A stretch of 32,961 bases of DNA from Desulfurococcales archaeon (GTDB taxonomy: Archaea; Thermoproteota; Thermoprotei_A; Sulfolobales; Desulfurococcaceae). The notes under the pieces were generated by a model. That model did no database searches. It had not been told where the DNA came from and saw nothing but the letters and a program-made list of their open reading frames with translations. Shown piece after piece: positions 1 to 7,795 of this stretch. The DNA lies in assembly GCA_027067785.1 (NCBI GenBank), contig JAMOVL010000041.1:1-32961 (forward strand). Direction: 5' to 3'. Numbering within the stretch: position 1 is the first letter of the stretch; every line of letters starts with the position of its first letter. A program made the translations under genes and the position numbers.

Positions 1-277
1 AGGCAAGCACTCCTACACGATAACCTCGCCGATCGCTGGAGCCGTTACATACATAGATAACGCAGCCATAACAACAATCGCACGTGCAGCTGGTGCACCA
101 TTCGACAAAGGGGCCGGAGTATATCTGCACGCCAAAGTAGGCTATAGAGTCAACAAGGGAGACCCATTAATAACAATATACAGCAGTAGCTCTACACGTC
201 TCCAAGAAGCAGTCAACCTAGCGACTAGATACTCACCACTAATAGTTGAAGGCATGTTGCTCAAAGTACTACCGTAA
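1..277 (+). CDS. deoA: AMP phosphorylase / thymidine phosphorylase family, C-terminal fragment
   Basis: Only the last 91 codons are present; the reading frame begins at base 2 and the gene is cut by the window edge. The visible part contains RAAGAPFDKGAGVYLH, then a lipoyl/barrel-like stretch (KVGYRVNKGDPLITIYS) and ends in EGMLLKVLP. This is the C-terminal domain of pyrimidine-nucleoside phosphorylases as found in archaeal AMP phosphorylases. By family knowledge the enzyme phosphorolyses AMP (and CMP/UMP) to ribose-1,5-bisphosphate and base in the cytosolic pentose-bisphosphate route. The catalytic N-terminal domain lies outside the window, so AMP phosphorylase versus plain thymidine phosphorylase cannot be settled here. 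It converges on the next gene with a 34-base gap. Confidence 0.85.
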   Translation, partial: GKHSYTITSPIAGAVTYIDNAAITTIARAAGAPFDKGAGVYLHAKVGYRVNKGDPLITIYSSSSTRLQEAVNLATRYSPLIVEGMLLKVLP

Positions 278-311
278 ACCAAGGTCTTTTCTTAAATAAA
301 TTCCTTTGTTT

Positions 312-1112
312 TTACTCTTGCTTCAACTCGACCCGGATATTCTTGAGCCTTGTCGATGCAGGGAGAACGTTTTTCAAGAATCCTTCAATAACCCCTATTA
401 ATGCATTGGCGAGCTTATCATCTAGGACTACGAGCTTATCATTAACGAATAATCTTATCCCTCTGGTCTTGATACACTGTGAAGGAGTTATGATGCCTTT
501 TAAGAGTTTTTCAGCTATCTCGTGTTTTGAAGCCATGCCACATATGCTTGGCTCGACCGTTATGGCTGAGGAGATCTGGGATACTGCGTCGAGATATATT
601 TCTCTTGCAAGCTTCTCGGCTTCATCGATGAGTAGAGCATTGAAGCCCATTTGTAAGGCTTTCTCCACCGCCTCTAGATCATTACTGACAATATACCATA
701 ACCCCGGTTCTCCAGCGATTAGATCTACTTCGCCGGGCTCCTCGATGACCGCTATGGCTCTGCCGATATCGGATCCTTTAAAGCCCTCGGCGATCACTAA
801 TGGTGTATAGTAGGGTATGTTCTCAATAATTTCTTCAAGGCTCTCCATAGGCTCGGAAACAATTATTAGTTCTTCGGGATTAGATACTACGATATTTGTG
901 GCGCCGGCATACCTATATCTTGCAGCATCACCTAGATCCTCAAGGATAGATGAGCTCGTCTGCAGAATAATCACGGGCTTAACGCCTAGACGATTAAGTT
1001 CTCTAGTGAGAAGAACGCCCAGGCTTGTCTTTCCTACTCGTGACTTCACAGAAATTATTCTGTAAACACAGGTTAGCCCCTCTAGGAGTCTATGTCTATT
1101 CTTCGGCGCCAT
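312..1112 (-). CDS. mobB: MobB-like P-loop protein (molybdopterin-guanine dinucleotide biosynthesis protein B type)
   Basis: 266 aa. A P-loop lies at residues 21-30 (SVKSRVGKTS), and the family signature (V/I)xEGFK appears as PLVIAEGFKGSD. The C-terminus (roughly 215-260) carries the archaeal MobB-type tail with VNDKLVVLDDKLANALI followed by a short helix. MobB proteins are GTP-binding factors that help attach the guanine nucleotide to molybdopterin, the cofactor of Mo/W enzymes. The first P-loop position is Ser instead of the usual Gly, but the GKT/S core is intact. The start ATG is 29 bases from a TATA-like box, which suggests a leaderless transcript. No Mo-enzyme gene is next to it. The family call is good; activity is inferred. 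Confidence 0.75.
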   Translation of the reverse strand: MAPKNRHRLLEGLTCVYRIISVKSRVGKTSLGVLLTRELNRLGVKPVIILQTSSSILEDLGDAARYRYAGATNIVVSNPEELIIVSEPMESLEEIIENIPYYTPLVIAEGFKGSDIGRAIAVIEEPGEVDLIAGEPGLWYIVSNDLEAVEKALQMGFNALLIDEAEKLAREIYLDAVSQISSAITVEPSICGMASKHEIAEKLLKGIITPSQCIKTRGIRLFVNDKLVVLDDKLANALIGVIEGFLKNVLPASTRLKNIRVELKQE

Positions 1113-1140
1113 GCGTATTTACACCACACTTCGTTCCAAG

Positions 1141-1147
1141 ATATAAA
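1141..1147 (-). promoter_or_regulatory. TATA box of the MobB-like gene
   Basis: On the minus strand this reads TTTATAT, 29 bases before the ATG at 1112. A start of transcription about 25 bases downstream would fall almost on the start codon, so a leaderless mRNA is likely. Confidence 0.5.
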
Positions 1148-1277
1148 TTGAACGTACACTAGAATCTAGGTTCTCCCGACTAATTTAGATATCCACAAAA
1201 AGACATTGGTTTTCCAGTAATGGTTTTGTCTGGCCGAATAGTTGTAAAGGTGATATTGTGGATAGTTCATGGTTGAC

Positions 1278-1286
1278 CTTATAAAT
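1278..1286 (+). promoter_or_regulatory. TATA box of the geranylgeranyl reductase-type gene
   Basis: CTTATAAAT lies about 52 bases before the ATG at 1338. This fits an archaeal promoter with a short leader that contains the AGGTG ribosome site just before the start. Confidence 0.5.
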
Positions 1287-1337
1287 TGTTACGTGGATAT
1301 ATCCTTAGACTAGTAAACATTTTTCGCAGGTGTAAGC

Positions 1338-2717
1338 ATGCCCGAGAAATATGATGTAGCAATTATCGGTGCAGGCGTCGCGGGGCTGACCGCGGCGTAT
1401 GACCTGGTTGCCCGGGGCTTCAAAGTAGCTGTTATTGAGAGCAAGCCCCGGGAACGAATAGGTGATAAGACCTGTGGCGATGCCATAGGCACTCATCATT
1501 TCACCGAGCTCGGATGGAAGCCTCCATCAAATATTATAGACCACAAATACTCTGGGGTAAAGATCTATAGTCCTAGCGAGAAATACGGCCTCGCCGTCCC
1601 GGGCGAGGGAGTTAGTGTTAATCGTGTTAAATTCGGTCAATGGCTACTATCACGTGTTCTTGATCATGGCGGTGTTCTCTACGATAAACATGTCCTTGTT
1701 GATGTCGGTCTGAAGAACAACCGTGTCGAGAAGATCATCGTGAAGGAAGTCGGGGAACCCGGAGTCAAGGAAATATATGCTGAGGCATTCATAGATGCGA
1801 GCGGTGCTAAGCCCAGTCTCCGCCCGAGACTCCCGAGAGAATGGCCTATAGCGGAAAGGCCCTACATGACCGATTTCAACATCGCTTATAGAGAAGTTAT
1901 TGAGCTAGAGAAACCGCTTGAAACCGATAAGGAATACGCCGTCATCTATCTAAATACCGAGATAGCGCCTGGAGGGTACTGGTGGTTATTCCCCAAGGAC
2001 CCGGAGGGCAGAACTATAAATGTTGGCCTAGGCGTTGTCTGGGGGCCGCAGGGCTATAATCCGAGGCACAACTACAACAAGTACCTTAAACCCAGGTTCA
2101 AAGGCAGATTGATACATGCTGGTGGAGGCATAGTACCGACACGTAGACCGCTCCCCACGCTTGTATGGAGCAATGTAGGAGTAGTCGGTGATGCAGCATA
2201 CACTGTTAACCCTGTCCACGGAGGCGGAATAGGATCTTCGATGCTTTCGGCCAGTATAGTAGCCAGGAATATGGCTAACGCGCTCGAGTCAGGAAGAGTG
2301 GATGAGACGACAATGTGGAAGGCAAACAAGGAATACATGGCAGTATACGGTGCGAAACAGGCTTCACTAGATATTCTGAGAATGTATCTCCAGAAGCTTA
2401 CAAACGATGATTTCGAATGGATACTGAAGAACAAGATAGTTGACGGAGCCTCAATATATGATCTGGGGACAAAGGGTAGTCTCGTTGAGGAAATAGTCCG
2501 TGGCGTAGGCAGGCTGATCAGACTCTTGGGAAGACCGAGCCTGCTGAACCAGCTCAGAATAGTTAGGAGCTATATGAACAGGGTTAAAACACTATATCTC
2601 GACGAATACCCAGAATCACCAGATAAACTCCATGAATGGATGCTCCGTGCAGACTCTGTCTTCGACGAGTATAGGGTTGAGATAGGATACGATCCTGGGC
2701 CAAGGGTTAAATGGTGA
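1338..2717 (+). CDS. geranylgeranyl reductase-family FAD-dependent oxidoreductase
   Basis: 459 aa. An N-terminal Rossmann motif GAGVAG (residues 11-16) is followed by an acidic end of the second strand (VIES) and the Cys-containing family signature DKTCGDAIG. The second FAD motif GDAA is at residues 284-287, followed by NPVHGGGIG, typical of the geranylgeranyl reductase/PHBH group. Archaeal members reduce the double bonds of geranylgeranyl chains of membrane ether lipids at the inner face of the membrane. Length is within the usual range for archaeal members (about 390-460 aa). An AGGTG ribosome site precedes ATG 1338. The stop overlaps the next start by 7 bases, so the two are probably co-translated. 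Lipid reductase is the best reading; another isoprenoid substrate is possible. Confidence 0.85.
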   Translation: MPEKYDVAIIGAGVAGLTAAYDLVARGFKVAVIESKPRERIGDKTCGDAIGTHHFTELGWKPPSNIIDHKYSGVKIYSPSEKYGLAVPGEGVSVNRVKFGQWLLSRVLDHGGVLYDKHVLVDVGLKNNRVEKIIVKEVGEPGVKEIYAEAFIDASGAKPSLRPRLPREWPIAERPYMTDFNIAYREVIELEKPLETDKEYAVIYLNTEIAPGGYWWLFPKDPEGRTINVGLGVVWGPQGYNPRHNYNKYLKPRFKGRLIHAGGGIVPTRRPLPTLVWSNVGVVGDAAYTVNPVHGGGIGSSMLSASIVARNMANALESGRVDETTMWKANKEYMAVYGAKQASLDILRMYLQKLTNDDFEWILKNKIVDGASIYDLGTKGSLVEEIVRGVGRLIRLLGRPSLLNQLRIVRSYMNRVKTLYLDEYPESPDKLHEWMLRADSVFDEYRVEIGYDPGPRVKW

Positions 2718-3253
2718 TAGTCGCGGGCCTGGACCTGAGGGCGCGTAGCGATAAGCCCACGGGAATAGCTTTTCTTAAAGACAATAAACTCGTTTTTGTA
2801 TCCAAGACCTATACCGATGAAGAAATAATCGCGCTCCTCACAAGATATAAGCCACTAGTGGTTGCCCTAGATGCCCCGCTATCACATGCAAATGGATTTA
2901 GAGAAGTCGATAAAAAGATGATCAGGCAGGGCTATCGAGTTCTACCACCGGGATGGAAATCCATGAAGATGCTCGTATCAAGAGCGCTCAGGATCAAAGC
3001 ATTATTGAGCGATAAAGGCATATATGTGATAGAGACTCATCCCAGAAGCTCGCTCAAATCCTCGGGCTGTAGCATAGAGGAATTACTGGGTATGGTAGGG
3101 ATCGAAAAGGAAAGAATAAGGTGCTTGTCGAGGGATGAGGTGGATGCAGTGGTAGCTGCTTTGACAGCCTATTATTATGTTAGGGGAGAATATGTTAGCG
3201 TGAAAGACGTGGATGGAGAGATAATATTGTTGCCGAGAATATGCGGTTTATAG
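2711..3253 (+). CDS. DUF429 family protein (predicted RNase H-fold nuclease-like)
   Basis: 180 aa. It starts with the strand-plus-acid pattern IVAGLDLRA, then VVALDAPLS (second acidic strand), PPGWKSMKMLVSRA and a late RDEVDAVVAALTAYYYVRG helix. This order of acidic residues is that of DUF429, a family predicted to have an RNase H-like fold. Biochemical function is not established for the family. The ATG lies inside the end of the lipid reductase gene (7-base overlap), so it belongs to the same operon. It ends 6 bases before the convergent DHH gene. Confidence 0.75.
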   Translation: MVIVAGLDLRARSDKPTGIAFLKDNKLVFVSKTYTDEEIIALLTRYKPLVVALDAPLSHANGFREVDKKMIRQGYRVLPPGWKSMKMLVSRALRIKALLSDKGIYVIETHPRSSLKSSGCSIEELLGMVGIEKERIRCLSRDEVDAVVAALTAYYYVRGEYVSVKDVDGEIILLPRICGL

Positions 3254-3259
3254 ACGGGT

Positions 3260-4243
3260 TTAGGATAGATACTGTGGTGCGATCTCCACTATCCTATTCA
3301 TAATGTAGTCGAGAACAGCTGTCTCACTGAATGGTTTCTTTAGTTTTATAAGTAATGGTATTTTCAGTGCAAACCCGCTTGCATGTGGGTGACCTCCTCC
3401 TCCGAGGGCTTTGGCTATTTCTCTGATGTTAACATTTCTGCTTCTCAGACTGACTTTTCCCTGATCAGATATGACAGCGACTACTTCAGCGTTTTTCCTG
3501 GCCATGATATAGGCGGCCGCAAAGCTGTTCTCGATGTACTTGTTGGACTTGATGAAAGCGAAGATTATTCCGTTGATATTCTTGATCCTTACATGTTTTT
3601 CTATCTCCTTGTACGCGTTGATCTCCTTCTCAACCCTCTCAATGAGTATATCGTTAAAGCTTTTATCCCATAGTTTTTCCTCGAGAATAGTTTCGAGGAC
3701 TTTCATTCTCCACGTGTCAGGATCATCTCTACGTATGAGTCTGAGATACCATGGGCCCAGCCAGTGATCGAACCTCCATAGATCTCCTGAGCATACTCCT
3801 CTGACAAGTTCTTCTACGAAGTCCTTATTGATTTGTTCTCGATGTTGAGCATATCGTGCTACGACGCCGGTGGCACAGATAGATCTATCAACATGTATGT
3901 CAACACCTATTTTCTCGAATTCTTTGAGCCATTCCGCGTCCCATACGTGGTGATCATACCATTCTATCCTTATTCCTCCACGGATCTTTTCCTCGAGAAT
4001 AGGCTTGATGTATTCGAAGGTTTTCTGGTTCATCCCCAGATCCATGAAGGCTATCGTACCGACATCATTGATCTTCTTTATCTTTTTGAAGGCCTCTATT
4101 AGCAGGTATGGCTCTGTGAACATTATATGGGCTGGCATGTAGCCCCTATAGTGAATATATACTGCGGCAGACCCTACTCCATCCATATCGGTGTGTGTCA
4201 CAACCATGTATTTATCGGAGCCACTCAATGTTCTTGCCACCAC
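3260..4243 (-). CDS. DHH-family phosphoesterase (RecJ-like/NrnA-like)
   Basis: 327 aa. Metal-binding motifs in order: HTDMDG (His17, Asp19, Asp21), Asp68 in FMDLGM, the signature DHH at residues 97-99, and the DHHA1 motif GGGGHPHASG at 281-290. All key residues of a two-metal DHH phosphoesterase are present. Members include RecJ-type exonucleases, nano-RNases and cyclic-dinucleotide phosphodiesterases. The length matches compact archaeal DHH-DHHA1 proteins without an OB or CBS domain. The start is GTG (a second GTG follows at once). A palindromic TATA-like CCTTATAAGG lies about 26 bases upstream, so the transcript is probably leaderless. Substrate cannot be read from sequence. Confidence 0.85.
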   Translation of the reverse strand: MVARTLSGSDKYMVVTHTDMDGVGSAAVYIHYRGYMPAHIMFTEPYLLIEAFKKIKKINDVGTIAFMDLGMNQKTFEYIKPILEEKIRGGIRIEWYDHHVWDAEWLKEFEKIGVDIHVDRSICATGVVARYAQHREQINKDFVEELVRGVCSGDLWRFDHWLGPWYLRLIRRDDPDTWRMKVLETILEEKLWDKSFNDILIERVEKEINAYKEIEKHVRIKNINGIIFAFIKSNKYIENSFAAAYIMARKNAEVVAVISDQGKVSLRSRNVNIREIAKALGGGGHPHASGFALKIPLLIKLKKPFSETAVLDYIMNRIVEIAPQYLS

Positions 4244-4268
4244 TGCCTTGTCGAATCATTTTATCTAG

Positions 4269-4278
4269 CCTTATAAGG
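4269..4278 (-). promoter_or_regulatory. TATA-like box of the DHH gene, a perfect 10-bp palindrome
   Basis: CCTTATAAGG equals its own reverse complement and sits about 26 bases before the GTG start at 4243, the distance expected for a leaderless archaeal promoter. It lies in the 74-base space between two divergent genes. Confidence 0.45.
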
Positions 4279-4288
4279 AAATATAAAG
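4279..4288 (+). promoter_or_regulatory. TATA box of the nre gene
   Basis: AAATATAAAG lies about 35 bases before the GTG start at 4318. A weaker second candidate, GGTATAAAG, is closer (around 4301-4309). It directly abuts the opposite promoter of the DHH gene. Confidence 0.4.
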
Positions 4289-4317
4289 TAAGTGATAACC
4301 CGGTATAAAGTAGTGGT

Positions 4318-5559
4318 GTGAACACGGGCTTGCCGGGTATACCTAGAGATCTCTGTCTACGTTGCAAGGGCTACCGTAATCTATGCGGTCTAGGATATTG
4401 TCCCCTTCTCCGGAGCTTCCGCGGCAAGGTCAAGGTTATCACGAGTATTAATGATACGAGGGTTAACGGGGCAACTCCTCCTTCTGCGCTTGTCGGGGAG
4501 CATGGGTACCCCTATATTAACGTCTATATAGGGTTGCCTCCAAGTGTATACGGCGATGAGGCGAAGAAATATGATGATCCCCGTTCATGGTTCCTGAGGC
4601 TCGGCCTAGGCGATATTATAGAGCTGAGATCTCAGCTTGTCTACGCTAAGAAGAAGAGCAGAGCTAATAATCCATGGAGGCTCTATGAGGAAGAGATAGG
4701 ATTAGCTGCTCTATCAAGAAGGCCTGTAGATGCAGAAGCAGAGCTCTCAAACATACCGAGACCGAGACTAAAGCTTGATCCTCTTCTACCACCGATGGGG
4801 CCGAGCATTACTGCCCGTAGAATAAGAGTTTCCGGGAATCCATCGCTACACCCGGTATTGGAGAAGACTATATGGGATGACCTTAGGGCCGAACAAGCTG
4901 TGTGGAGACTCCACAGAGTAGGCCTAGATCACTATGAGATAATTAGGGCTTTATCGCTAGGATTCATCGGTACGTTGAAGCGTAGAAGACTCGTGCCAAC
5001 AAGGTGGAGCATAACAGCGGTAGATAGTATGCTCGCCAAGATGTACTTGAAGAAAATACATTTATCCAGACCAGTAAGCGATATACTCGTATATCACGCC
5101 GAGTATCTTTACAATAAGTACACGATAATACTAGCGCCCGGCCGGTATACCTCGACATGGATAGAGGTATGGATGCCTAACAGTCTCTGGAACCCGCATG
5201 CAGAGCCCTCAATACTCATAATAAAGGATGACTACTGGGGACGCCCCGAGAAAATGGATGGAGGATTCCTCGCAGCGAGAACCCCGATCCTCGAGCATTT
5301 AGCCCGTATGAATAGGCAGGCTAAAGTCATCATTCTGAGAGAAGTACTGCCACAATACATTTATCCCGTTGGAAACTGGCAGATAAGAATGACTGTCGCC
5401 GAAGCCCTCCGTCGAGGTCCCGTGTTGAAAAACCCTATGAAGAACGAGCTACTATTATATCTTAGAAAAACACATAGTGTACCCGATCACATCTATGACT
5501 ATGTATGTAGGAAAATATATGGCGAGAGGCAGTTGACCCTCGATGATTTTCGGCATTAA
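4318..5559 (+). CDS. Nre-family archaeal DNA repair protein with C-terminal PIP motif
   Basis: 413 aa. The N-terminus has four cysteines (13, 16, 23, 28) suited to bind zinc. The Nre core follows: SALVGEHGYPYINVYIG, DDPRSWF and NPWRLYEEEIGLAALSRRPVD. The very end reads ERQLTLDDFRH. Gln405, Leu408 and Phe411 form a PCNA-interacting (PIP) box, except that only one aromatic residue is present. Archaeal Nre proteins take part in repair of DNA damage through PCNA. The GTG start gives the four-Cys motif near the N-terminus as expected. The gene is divergent from the DHH gene, and its last 17 bases overlap the next membrane-protein gene. Confidence 0.85.
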   Translation: MNTGLPGIPRDLCLRCKGYRNLCGLGYCPLLRSFRGKVKVITSINDTRVNGATPPSALVGEHGYPYINVYIGLPPSVYGDEAKKYDDPRSWFLRLGLGDIIELRSQLVYAKKKSRANNPWRLYEEEIGLAALSRRPVDAEAELSNIPRPRLKLDPLLPPMGPSITARRIRVSGNPSLHPVLEKTIWDDLRAEQAVWRLHRVGLDHYEIIRALSLGFIGTLKRRRLVPTRWSITAVDSMLAKMYLKKIHLSRPVSDILVYHAEYLYNKYTIILAPGRYTSTWIEVWMPNSLWNPHAEPSILIIKDDYWGRPEKMDGGFLAARTPILEHLARMNRQAKVIILREVLPQYIYPVGNWQIRMTVAEALRRGPVLKNPMKNELLLYLRKTHSVPDHIYDYVCRKIYGERQLTLDDFRH

Positions 5560-6865
5560 TAGAAACAACAACGTAGAAGAGGAACTTCGTTCGAATAAAG
5601 AAGCATATGTTTTATCTATTTTCATATATGTTGCGTTCATAGTATCAATAGCCATGTCCATATATATGTTCTGGCAAACATATTTCTTATATCCAAACTT
5701 ATTAATCAAATTCAGCACATATTTTGTTTTGACAATATTCATATATATTGCTATAACAGAGATGTACGATCTGAACATTATGCTTTCAAAAATCAAGCTA
5801 TTCTCAGAATTGCTATATATTAATGTAGGCTATATTCTCATAGCTCTGAGCATTTTATTATCTGTGGACTTATTAACAGATATATTAACAAATATATCAA
5901 GTAGCTATGTTTATTTATTCACGATAACAGATATCATATTTATTCTAGGCGAAACAATCCTACTATATACCCTAGGAAGAAAAATATTGTCAGAACTCGA
6001 TCTAAAAAGGCTAATAGAAAGAATTTACGGCGACATATATGGACTCATAAGTAGTTTCTGGAAAAAGATCAAGAGATTAGACTTCTTTGCAGATACTACA
6101 TATTTAATATTCATGACGTTGCTAAACACCTACCTAGCAATAGGTTTTCAGGCAGTGAGGATATTCAGTGTCGTAACGGATCATATATCTATTAATTCTA
6201 TTCTGAACTGTCTAGTACTTATTATAATGATTAAGATCTTAATGTATTCGTTAACCATTTCATATATGACATATACCGGGGTAATACTTTCATCACAACA
6301 GAAGACTGAACTAAGAGATGTTCTACTTGCATTCAATAGACGTCAACCATTTATCGCGGCTATCTATTATAGGACAAATGACGAACTAAAGGATTATATC
6401 AAACATATTTTCAAAAACCCATTAAACGATGTAATCATAATAGTGCCATATGATCTTAAATCAGAGTGTGTGAAGTTTATCAAAGCTGTAGAGAATAATA
6501 ATACAGCTGTTATAATTTATCTGAGAAGCCAAATGGTTGCCCTTCAGAAACTGCCCATGTCAACAAATAAGAAGATATTCTACATAAGCTCGCCTCAATT
6601 TATGCAGATAAGCCATGTAATACGGGATGTCAGGCTTTCAGCTCCAACTTTAAGAATAGTATTTTGTCTAGTGGGTAAAGAGAGTGTAATCGAGAAATCA
6701 GGTACTACGACAGTCTACAGGTTTATTAGAAGTATACTAAACTATTTTTGTATAATTGGGTCTTCACGTGTGTTCATAGAATTTCTTGTTCCACAAAATA
6801 TTTCCAGCAAGATATTGGAGCTTTTATCACTAATTGTTCATGATAAATATACATTGTCTAAATAG
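5543..6865 (+). CDS. polytopic membrane protein with cytosolic DUF835-like C-terminal domain
   Basis: 440 aa, no recognised full-length family. About six hydrophobic segments (near residues 21-43, 52-72, 90-112, 122-144, 187-210, 220-248) precede a soluble C-terminal domain (about 255-440). In that domain, alternating beta strands (DVIIIVPYDL, TAVIIYLRS, LRIVFCLVG) and the helix TTTVYRFIRSILNYF resemble a RecA-like or DUF835 fold without Walker motifs. The same pattern (FTTVYSLIRTLLSLL) ends the protein at 7796-9331, so the two look paralogous. The ATG overlaps the nre stop by 17 bases, with GAGG about 13 bases upstream. Codon use is much more AT-rich than in nre. Probably a membrane partner or sensor for the KaiC-like ATPase downstream (inference). 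Confidence 0.6.
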   Translation: MIFGINRNNNVEEELRSNKEAYVLSIFIYVAFIVSIAMSIYMFWQTYFLYPNLLIKFSTYFVLTIFIYIAITEMYDLNIMLSKIKLFSELLYINVGYILIALSILLSVDLLTDILTNISSSYVYLFTITDIIFILGETILLYTLGRKILSELDLKRLIERIYGDIYGLISSFWKKIKRLDFFADTTYLIFMTLLNTYLAIGFQAVRIFSVVTDHISINSILNCLVLIIMIKILMYSLTISYMTYTGVILSSQQKTELRDVLLAFNRRQPFIAAIYYRTNDELKDYIKHIFKNPLNDVIIIVPYDLKSECVKFIKAVENNNTAVIIYLRSQMVALQKLPMSTNKKIFYISSPQFMQISHVIRDVRLSAPTLRIVFCLVGKESVIEKSGTTTVYRFIRSILNYFCIIGSSRVFIEFLVPQNISSKILELLSLIVHDKYTLSK

Positions 6866-7049
6866 TAATGAATAATAAATATGTTTTTTGAAACCGTTGT
6901 AATGTATGAGAATATTTATCGGATACTGTTGCCGTTTGATTTTATGGAATAAATCAATATTTAGTCTCAGATACATACTAGTTATGTAGATGGAGCGAAA
7001 AAATATTATGCACAAGGAGTTTGCTTATGGGATGTATGGAGGGATTATT

Positions 7050-7790
7050 ATGAGTGTAATTGAAAAAATACCTACAGGAATCAAAGGATTTGACGAGATT
7101 ATTGAAGGGGGCCTGCCACGACCAGGTATAACATATATAATAGGTCATCCGGGCACAGGTAAGACCACACTGGCACTACAGATCCTCTATAACCGAGCGC
7201 TTCAAGGAGAAAAAGGAATGTATGTGTCGTTAACGGAAAAGAAAGAATCAGTTATCATGAGATATAAGAATTTCCCTGCATTCAAAAAACTAGAAGAATT
7301 TATCAATGAGAAAAAACTCATGTTATTCGAAGCCATACCAACTTATGGTCTCAGTAAGGATATGGTGATAAGCCTTATCGATGATGCATTTAACATTGCC
7401 CAAGAGAACGGGGTAAAGAATATCATATTTGATACAGTGACAAGTCTAACAATGTATCTTAAGAGAGACGAGGTACGTACGATTTTATCGTATATTAACG
7501 ATAAAATCTATAGCCAGAAGATAATGGGGATTATGATAGCAGAGCTCCCATTGTATAGCGAAGTAGTTAATCCTCCGAACGAGGAATTCATGTGTGACGT
7601 CCTAATAGTCATGGACTATGTATGGATCTATGCTGGGGCACCTAAGCTTGATGTGAGACTAATACCTGTTAAGAGCAGAGTAAGTAGAGTAGACAGGAGA
7701 TCGTATATTGCTGTGATATCACCGGAAACAGGTATAGAGGTAATAGGTACAATAGAGACGGAACATTTCACCCCATTCAGACAGGGATAA
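7050..7790 (+). CDS. single-domain KaiC-like RecA-superfamily ATPase
   Basis: 246 aa from ATG 7050, chosen over the upstream ATG at 6990 because GGAGGG at 7038-7043 is 6 bases before it and because PTGIKGFDEIIEGGLPRPG then sits at the N-terminus as in all KaiC-like proteins. Walker A is GHPGTGKTT (32-40) and Walker B is NIIFD (124-128). Where KaiC has two catalytic Glu, this protein has Thr62-Glu63. Archaeal KaiC-like ATPases are thought to act as signalling hubs rather than clocks, and there is no KaiA/KaiB here. It lies between two membrane proteins with DUF835-like ends, 5 bases ahead of the second. A 184-base leader with AT-rich stretches (6866-7049) probably holds its promoter. Confidence 0.85.
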   Translation: MSVIEKIPTGIKGFDEIIEGGLPRPGITYIIGHPGTGKTTLALQILYNRALQGEKGMYVSLTEKKESVIMRYKNFPAFKKLEEFINEKKLMLFEAIPTYGLSKDMVISLIDDAFNIAQENGVKNIIFDTVTSLTMYLKRDEVRTILSYINDKIYSQKIMGIMIAELPLYSEVVNPPNEEFMCDVLIVMDYVWIYAGAPKLDVRLIPVKSRVSRVDRRSYIAVISPETGIEVIGTIETEHFTPFRQG

Positions 7791-7795
7791 CCTAG

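Noticed and set aside
343-1065. Two plus-strand open frames (343-810, 817-1065)
   Set aside because: They lie fully opposite to the MobB-like gene, which has clear motifs; they show no family features.
6990-7049. Extension of the KaiC-like protein to ATG 6990
   Set aside because: No ribosome site precedes it, and GGAGGG lies 6 bases before ATG 7050, where family alignment also begins.
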